DNA from: Saccharibacillus endophyticus
GTDB taxonomy: Bacteria; Bacillota; Bacilli; Paenibacillales; Paenibacillaceae
Reading direction: 5' to 3'
DNA: 64,000 nucleotides
NCBI RefSeq assembly: GCF_013185185.1
Contig: NZ_JAAZWE010000005.1
Span: 248,001-312,000 of the forward strand
Under the pieces are notes generated by a model. It had not been told where the DNA came from. It saw only the letters and a program-made list of their open reading frames with translations, and did not search any database. Below, piece after piece: positions 59,177 to 64,000 of the stretch (positions within the stretch are counted from its first letter, which is position 1; the number at the start of each line of letters is the position of its first letter). Made by a program: the position numbers and the translations under genes.

Positions 59177-60151
59177 TCAATCCAAGCGATATACGGCAAA
59201 AGGTTCCCCGGAACGGAACGGCATGCTGATTTCATCCAGCTGCTTCAACAACTCGGCACTTGGTTCAAAGCGTATGCTCTCCAGGTTCGCTTCCACTTGC
59301 TCGGGACGCGTGGCGCCGACGATTACGGTCGAAACCGATGGACGACGCATTAGCCAAGCAAGCGACAGGACGCTTGGAGCGATACGATTAGCCGCTGCCA
59401 GTTCACCGACTTGGCGACCCAGCTCCAGATAACGCTCATTTAAAAATCGTTTGAAATTCGGATCGGTTTCCGCTCTCGAACCGGACGGAGACTTGTTACC
59501 TTCGCTGTATTTCCCGCTTAGAATCCCTCCGGCAAGCGGGAAATACGGAATGATGCCGACTCCCTGATCCAGGCACATCGGAATCAGCTCCCGCTCCGGC
59601 GTCCGGTCTGCCAGCGAATAGCTCGTTTGGCTGGAGATATGGCGGACGTATCCGTCACGCTCGCTGATTCCAAGCGCCTTCATGAATTCCCAAGCCGCAT
59701 AGTTGGACGCGCCGATATATCGCACCTTGCCCGAAGCTACAAAGTCATCCAGCGCGCGAAGCGTCTCCTCCAGCGGCGTGTAAGGATCAAAAGTATGGAT
59801 CTGATACAGATCGACATGATCCGTTTTCAGACGTTGGAGACTCTCTTCAAGCTCTCGTTGCAAGTGGCGACGGGAAGAACCTCGTTCGTCCGGCCCGTTT
59901 CCTCGCGGAAGACCGGCCTTTGTCGTCAGTACAACTTTGTCGCGCCGACCCTCCAATGCTTTTCCAATGATGCGCTCGGACTCCGTACCCGCATAGATAT
60001 TAGCCGTATCGATAAAGTTGATCCCGCCATCCAGGGCAGCATCGATGACGCGAATCGACGTTTGCTCGTCGGCACGCTTGCCGAACGCATTCGTTCCGAG
60101 TCCTAATTCAGATACCCATAACCCGCTGTTTCCCAGACGATTATGCTTCAT
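59177..60151 (-). CDS. Aldo/keto reductase (YajO/YghZ-like)
   Basis: The 324-aa protein has the catalytic set INFIDTANIYAGTESE (Asp, Tyr), VLTTKAGLPRG (Lys) and DLYQIHTFDPYTPLEETL (His) with the C-terminal IVGATRPEQVEANLES NADPH site. It belongs to the group that often reduces aldehydes or deoxy sugars. ATG 60151 follows AAGGAGGTCAATCAAA. It is 25 nt downstream of a GNAT gene on the same strand. Confidence 0.93.
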   Translation of the reverse strand: MKHNRLGNSGLWVSELGLGTNAFGKRADEQTSIRVIDAALDGGINFIDTANIYAGTESERIIGKALEGRRDKVVLTTKAGLPRGNGPDERGSSRRHLQRELEESLQRLKTDHVDLYQIHTFDPYTPLEETLRALDDFVASGKVRYIGASNYAAWEFMKALGISERDGYVRHISSQTSYSLADRTPERELIPMCLDQGVGIIPYFPLAGGILSGKYSEGNKSPSGSRAETDPNFKRFLNERYLELGRQVGELAAANRIAPSVLSLAWLMRRPSVSTVIVGATRPEQVEANLESIRFEPSAELLKQLDEISMPFRSGEPFAVYRLD

Positions 60152-60176
60152 TTTGATTGACCTCCTTATGAACCGC

Positions 60177-60641
60177 TCAAGCTTCGGTTTCGGGATGCAA
60201 AATCATAAAGACGTCGATCTCGTCCTCGCTCTCCGTCTCGAATCCGAAGCGCTCGTACAAACGGCGCGCCGCGCTTCCTTGCAGCACGTTCAAGCGGACG
60301 GCGGCAGCCGGGTCGGCCGAAGCGGCTTCCGCCAGCACGCGGCCAAGCACCTCGGCTCCGACTCCGCCGCCCCGCGTTTCCTGCCGCAGATAAAAATGCT
60401 CCAACAGATATCCGTTCTCCGCAGGTTTAAGCGCAATACATCCCGCAAATTCGCCGTCGGTCTCGATGATTCGGGTGAAGGCCGGGTCAAAAGAACGATG
60501 AAATCGCTCGCGCACCCCCTGCTCGCTGTAGCGTCCCAATTGATTCAATGATTCAAACAACGCCTCCGCTCGAAGCTCGGCGAGTCGGTCGGCATCCGAA
60601 GGCTCGGCAGCCAACAAACGAATAGATTCCGGCAGCTTCAT
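60177..60641 (-). CDS. GNAT family N-acetyltransferase
   Basis: The 154-aa protein has the GNAT acetyl-CoA site LLEHFYLRQETRGGGVGAEVLGRVL near 79-103 (Q/RxxGxG/A type) and the C-terminal ARRLYERFGFETE motif. Substrate unknown. ATG 60641 follows AAAGGGGATGCGAAG. It lies between the pentapeptide protein and the aldo/keto reductase, likely in one transcript. Confidence 0.9.
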   Translation of the reverse strand: MKLPESIRLLAAEPSDADRLAELRAEALFESLNQLGRYSEQGVRERFHRSFDPAFTRIIETDGEFAGCIALKPAENGYLLEHFYLRQETRGGGVGAEVLGRVLAEAASADPAAAVRLNVLQGSAARRLYERFGFETESEDEIDVFMILHPETEA

Positions 60642-60671
60642 CTTCGCATCCCCTTTTCCATAAATTTCGGA

Positions 60672-61616
60672 TCAACCAGCCGTGCTCCAATGTCCCGGGC
60701 GTTCCAGCCCCGGCGGAAGGATGGTTCGGGCATCCCCTTTGGCTGAATTCAGTTGAACTTGAGTCAGGAACAGCACGCCTGCCAGATTGGCGCCGCGCAG
60801 ATCGGCATCCCGGAAGTCGGCACCGATCAGATCGGCTTCGCGCAGGTCGACGCCGCTCAAATTAGCGGCGATGAGATAAGCCCCGCGCAGGTTGGCCGCG
60901 CGCAGATCTTCACCGCGCAAATCGGCGCCCACAAGATCGGCACCCCGACCGATCACCCGCTTGCGGCCTGCTTTGCCGCTTTTTCCGCGTTTGCCGCCGC
61001 CCGAATTCGGCTTCCCGCGCGGAGCTTCTTGGCTGCGCGAAGCATGGCGGCGCTTCGCTTCGGCGCGAACAAGCTCGCTGCCTTCCAGCAGCAGCCCGTT
61101 CACTTTCGCGCGCTGCACGGAGACGCTCAGTTCCCGCAGCGCGTCGGGTTCAAGCCGCGTGAGGCGCTCGATCTCGATCAGCTCCTCACGAAGCTCCGCA
61201 TGGAGCACCGAGGCCGCCGGGCGGCCGAGCAGCTCCTCCATGTACAACATCAGCTCGTGAAGCTGCCATACGATCGGCAGCACTTCGAACATGGCGCGCG
61301 CCGTCTCCGGACGCTCGCGCCAACTCACCCCTTTGAAAGTCTCCTGCGAGACCTTCTGTCCCGCTCCGAAGCAATCGTATACCGTGCAGCCGCGGAAGCC
61401 CGTATCCCGGAGCTTCGTATGAATGCCGCAGCGGAAATCTTCGCGCAAGTTCCGGCACGGCTCGCCAGCTGCTTTGTCGATCGCGAAATCGACGGATGCC
61501 GAGAACGGCAGCGCCGCGCAGCAGAGACCGAAGCAGTTCTCGCAATCGCCTCTATACCGATTTCGAAATACGGCCGAACCGGCCGCCTGATGCGGATATG
61601 TCGAATCGTCTGTCAT
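60672..61616 (-). CDS. Pentapeptide repeat protein with Cys-rich N-terminus
   Basis: The 314-aa protein ends with pentapeptide repeats (A(D/N)LxG: ADLVGADLRGEDLRAANL and following, about 225-295), which form a right-handed quadrilateral beta-helix. The N-terminal part (about 15-80) has several Cys residues (CENCFGLCC, CRNLREDFRCGIH, CTVYDCFG). A basic Lys/Gly-rich linker lies at about 195-225. DNA-gyrase protection (Qnr/MfpA-like) is one family role but the repeat block here is too short to claim it. ATG 61616 follows GGAGGAATTTGTTT; a start at 61667 has no site. Confidence 0.85.
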   Translation of the reverse strand: MTDDSTYPHQAAGSAVFRNRYRGDCENCFGLCCAALPFSASVDFAIDKAAGEPCRNLREDFRCGIHTKLRDTGFRGCTVYDCFGAGQKVSQETFKGVSWRERPETARAMFEVLPIVWQLHELMLYMEELLGRPAASVLHAELREELIEIERLTRLEPDALRELSVSVQRAKVNGLLLEGSELVRAEAKRRHASRSQEAPRGKPNSGGGKRGKSGKAGRKRVIGRGADLVGADLRGEDLRAANLRGAYLIAANLSGVDLREADLIGADFRDADLRGANLAGVLFLTQVQLNSAKGDARTILPPGLERPGHWSTAG

Positions 61617-61784
61617 AAACAAATTCCTCCAAATATTGCGGAAGCCAAATCCTTTGTGCCGCTTCAAACCGCAGGTTCGCGTTTGGCCGCAGCAAAGACT
61701 GGTTCGCTCCGAAAATCAACCATTCGTGTTCTATCTTAAGCCAATCGGATCGAAGATAGAACACTTTTTATCTCGTATGCATCC

Positions 61785-61816
61785 AAAAAAAAGAGACCGG
61801 ATCATCCGATCTCTTT
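61785..61816 (-). terminator. Terminator of the repeat protein gene
   Basis: AAAGAGA-CGGAT pairs with ATCCG-TCTCTTT (61790-61816), followed on the minus strand by TTTTTTTTGG. Confidence 0.9.
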
Positions 61817-61839
61817 CCTTCATTAAATTTCGACCGCGT

Positions 61840-64000
61840 CTACTTGCCTTGGAATTCGGTAAAGAATTCGCTTTTGTTCGTTCCGGCGATCGTCAATCCG
61901 CTATACGTTTTGGGCAGTTGAATTTCGAAAGCCTGACCGACGCGTACAGCTTTGGCATCCGTCAAACTTGCGGACGCGAATCGCTGATTGATATACGATA
62001 CCATATCGTCGAGCGCGTCAAGCGAACCTGCTCCGTCCGGATCGATAAAGATTTTATTCAAACTGATCGTGGTCGTTTTCAAGCCGTTGCTGACCGTGAA
62101 GCTTCGGCTGCGCGCGTCTCCGTCCGTTCCCAAAGAACTTCCGGTATCGAACAACGCCTGCCAGTTTCCGCCCAATATCAATTTCGATGCGGAACCGTTC
62201 TGGTAGCTGCCCAGCACGAAGGTGTTGCCCGCACTCCAGTCCGCGGCCCACATGGTCCGGTTCATTATGCCGTCGGAACCGCCGATTTTGTAGAAGTAAT
62301 CCTGAATCGAACTATCGATTGCCGAACCTACCACTTGCCCTACGGTAAATCCGTCGTTTTGCGGAATGTTCCACCACAGGTCTACCGGAACGACATTCAC
62401 GCCGTCGCTGATCGTGAATTTGACCGGGTTAGCCGAGAAATCCGACGAAGTCAGGATTTTGCTTTTTAACTGGGCTTGAACCGCTGGCACGTTTTTATAA
62501 TCGAAATTCGTGATGTCTTTGCTTCTCAGCGTATAAGGAGTCTTCAGACTCGCGATTCTCGCCACAGCATCCGTCAATTTCGCGTAATTCGCCGTCGAAA
62601 TCAGACTCTGCTGCGCCAAGGTCAGCGCGCTGTAGGCCGTTTGCGCTTCCTGCACCGCCGCTTCGTTCGACAGGGTAACGGACGTCGCTTCCGGCAGCGC
62701 TGCAATCTTCGCCGTCACGCTATCCGCAGCTGCCTGATCGGCAATCAGTTCCCGAATACGATTCACGGATTGCGTCAGCCTCGTTTGATCGTCTTGGGAC
62801 ACCCACGCTTTTTGCGCGCTCGTCAGTTGATCAAACTCGGTATTTGCCGCCTGAACCGCAGCCTGATCGCCCAGCGTCAGCGAAGAAACGATCGGCAGTG
62901 CCGTAATCTTTGCCGTTACTTGGTTTGCTGCTTCCTTGTCGAGTGCAAGCTGCGCGTTCAAGTCGGCGATCTTCGCTACAGCGGCTTCCAACTTCGTAAG
63001 ATTTTGTGCTTTGACCAAACTTTTGCGAGTTGGCGTCAACGCATCGTATGCGGCTTGAGCCGTTCCCACTGCATCTTCATTCTGAAGCGTAAGAGCCGCC
63101 GTCGCAGGCAGTGCCTGAATAAGTGTATCTACGTTTGCCGCAGCCTGAACATCGGCTTGCAGAGCTTCGATCTTGCTCACGGCCGCATTTAAAAGATTCA
63201 AGGTCGGCGTGCCGACATGCTGTTTTTGTTCAGGCGTCAAAGCCTCGTACGCGGATTTCGCCGCGGCAACCGAAGCTTGGTCGTTCAACGTTAAAGCCGC
63301 CGCTGACGGAAGAGCGGTAATCTTCCTTGCGACTTCATCGGCAGCTTCAATGTCGGCGGCCAACTTCGCTTTCAACTCCGCGATTTTCGCGACCGCACTG
63401 TTCAAGGCGTCTACGTCAGCGGCTTCGACATGACCTTTCTGGTCGGCAGTAAGAGCGTCGTATGCGGCTTGGACATCCGCTACGGCCGTCTCATGGTCCA
63501 AAGTCAGCAGCAATGTCTCGGGCAGTTCCGCGATTTTAGATGTCACGGCTCCTGCCGCTTCGATATCGGCGGCAAGCTTCGCTTTCAATTCCGCGATTTT
63601 CGCTACGGCCGCTTCCAATGTCGCTTTGTCTTCCGCTTTGACATGGATCCGTTGATCGACCGTAAGCGCTTCGTAGGCCGTTTTGGCTTCCACCACTGCC
63701 GCTTCGTTGCTCAAGGTCAACAGCAATGCCGACGGCAGCGCGGTGATCTTCGCCGCCACTGCGTTTGCTGCTGCGATATCCGCCAAAAGCTTCGCATTCA
63801 GTTCGGCAATTTTCGCGATCGCGTCATTCAACGTCGATACGTCTTTCGCTTTTACATGGTCTTTTTGCTCAGCGGTCAAGGCTTCATAGGCAGTCTCGGC
63901 AGCTTGTACGCCCGCCTCGTCATCCAAGGTCAACAGAAGCGTTGCCGGCAGCGCCGTAATCTTGGCCGCAACGGCATCGGCTGCGGCAATGTCAGCGGTA
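61840..64000 (-). CDS. Large helical-repeat protein, C-terminal part (5' end outside the window)
   Basis: The frame is open through the right edge, so more than 719 residues of it are visible. It consists of seven about 70-residue repeats (ALP...LTL..(D/N)..AV..A...Y.ALT..Q....V..........AVAKI..L) ending near residue 465 from the edge, and a C-terminal domain of about 230 residues rich in Gly, Asn and aromatic residues (DLWWNIPQND, GGNWQALFDTG). Such repeats recur in Paenibacillus cell-surface enzymes and surface-layer proteins. The N-terminus, with signal peptide and catalytic or anchoring domain, lies outside. The repeats closest to the edge are most alike, suggesting recent duplication. 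Confidence 0.8.
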   Translation of the reverse strand, partial: TADIAAADAVAAKITALPATLLLTLDDEAGVQAAETAYEALTAEQKDHVKAKDVSTLNDAIAKIAELNAKLLADIAAANAVAAKITALPSALLLTLSNEAAVVEAKTAYEALTVDQRIHVKAEDKATLEAAVAKIAELKAKLAADIEAAGAVTSKIAELPETLLLTLDHETAVADVQAAYDALTADQKGHVEAADVDALNSAVAKIAELKAKLAADIEAADEVARKITALPSAAALTLNDQASVAAAKSAYEALTPEQKQHVGTPTLNLLNAAVSKIEALQADVQAAANVDTLIQALPATAALTLQNEDAVGTAQAAYDALTPTRKSLVKAQNLTKLEAAVAKIADLNAQLALDKEAANQVTAKITALPIVSSLTLGDQAAVQAANTEFDQLTSAQKAWVSQDDQTRLTQSVNRIRELIADQAAADSVTAKIAALPEATSVTLSNEAAVQEAQTAYSALTLAQQSLISTANYAKLTDAVARIASLKTPYTLRSKDITNFDYKNVPAVQAQLKSKILTSSDFSANPVKFTISDGVNVVPVDLWWNIPQNDGFTVGQVVGSAIDSSIQDYFYKIGGSDGIMNRTMWAADWSAGNTFVLGSYQNGSASKLILGGNWQALFDTGSSLGTDGDARSRSFTVSNGLKTTTISLNKIFIDPDGAGSLDALDDMVSYINQRFASASLTDAKAVRVGQAFEIQLPKTYSGLTIAGTNKSEFFTEFQGK

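Noticed and set aside
1..64000. CRISPR arrays, rRNA, tRNA and integrase or transposase genes
   Set aside because: None was seen; no regular repeat-spacer pattern, no clover-leaf pattern and no DDE or tyrosine recombinase motifs in the open frames.

Overview
The window looks like chromosomal DNA of a moderately GC-rich, endospore-forming Firmicute of the Paenibacillaceae type (Paenibacillus or Saccharibacillus-like; this is inference). Support comes from strong AGGAGG ribosome sites, frequent TTG and GTG starts, a Spo0M homologue, a small DUF3934-like basic protein, a WGxxGxxG tail protein, and many perfect hairpin-plus-T terminators. No rRNA, tRNA, CRISPR array, prophage or transposase was seen. 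Almost all of it is ordinary single-gene or short-operon chromosome with promoters and terminators visible between genes.

Layout. 1-1.3 kb: end of a minus-strand operon (70-aa protein, Ser/Gly-rich exported protein, glutathionylspermidine-synthase-like ligase cut by the window edge). 1.6-10 kb: putP, rhaM, rlmN, an HD-GYP phosphodiesterase, a TIGR01777 epimerase, an FAD-dependent desaturase-like enzyme and spo0M. 10-16 kb: a luciferase-like oxidoreductase, three tandem soluble PAS chemoreceptor paralogues and a membrane GGDEF enzyme. 16-25.7 kb: udk, a GIY-YIG protein, a DUF2252 protein, a YpfJ-like zinc peptidase, EcsC, an ECF sigma factor with a DUF1835-like C-terminal extension and a PAS-GGDEF-EAL protein. 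25.8-32.4 kb: a WYL regulator with a GyrI-like partner, DedA, a MITE-like element, a monooxygenase, a catalase-like protein, and a divergent NmrA/TetR pair with two operators. 32.5-35.4 kb: a tightly overlapping NrtR-like Nudix / NADAR / PARG / TARG1-like macro operon. 35.5-38 kb: a zinc/iron-cluster-type Cys protein and a radical SAM gene running in frame into a DUF3934-like gene. 38.2-43.5 kb: the branched-chain amino acid ABC operon livJHMGF. 43.5-50 kb: another GGDEF enzyme, an epimerase, a MarR/quinone-reductase pair, an ArsR-SRPBCC operon and a second luciferase-like enzyme. 50-53 kb: small membrane or exported proteins, a frameshifted UbiA prenyltransferase, an aldo/keto reductase. 53-56 kb: glycosyltransferase - TVP38 - glycosyltransferase, resembling glycolipid (LafA/LafB) synthesis. 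56.5-59 kb: cdaR and glycerate kinase with a permease remnant. 59-64 kb: aldo/keto reductase, GNAT, a pentapeptide protein and the C-terminal part of a large repeat protein.

How the genes work together. Signalling is dense: one HD-GYP, two GGDEF and one GGDEF-EAL protein with three chemoreceptor-like proteins lie in the first 45 kb, pointing to control of motility or attachment by c-di-GMP. The ADP-ribose operon combines four proteins that bind or cleave ADP-ribose derivatives and looks like one self-regulated module; it is the best candidate here for an incompletely described system. A second item of note is a dispersed palindromic repeat with three copies whose arms differ in sequence but still pair.
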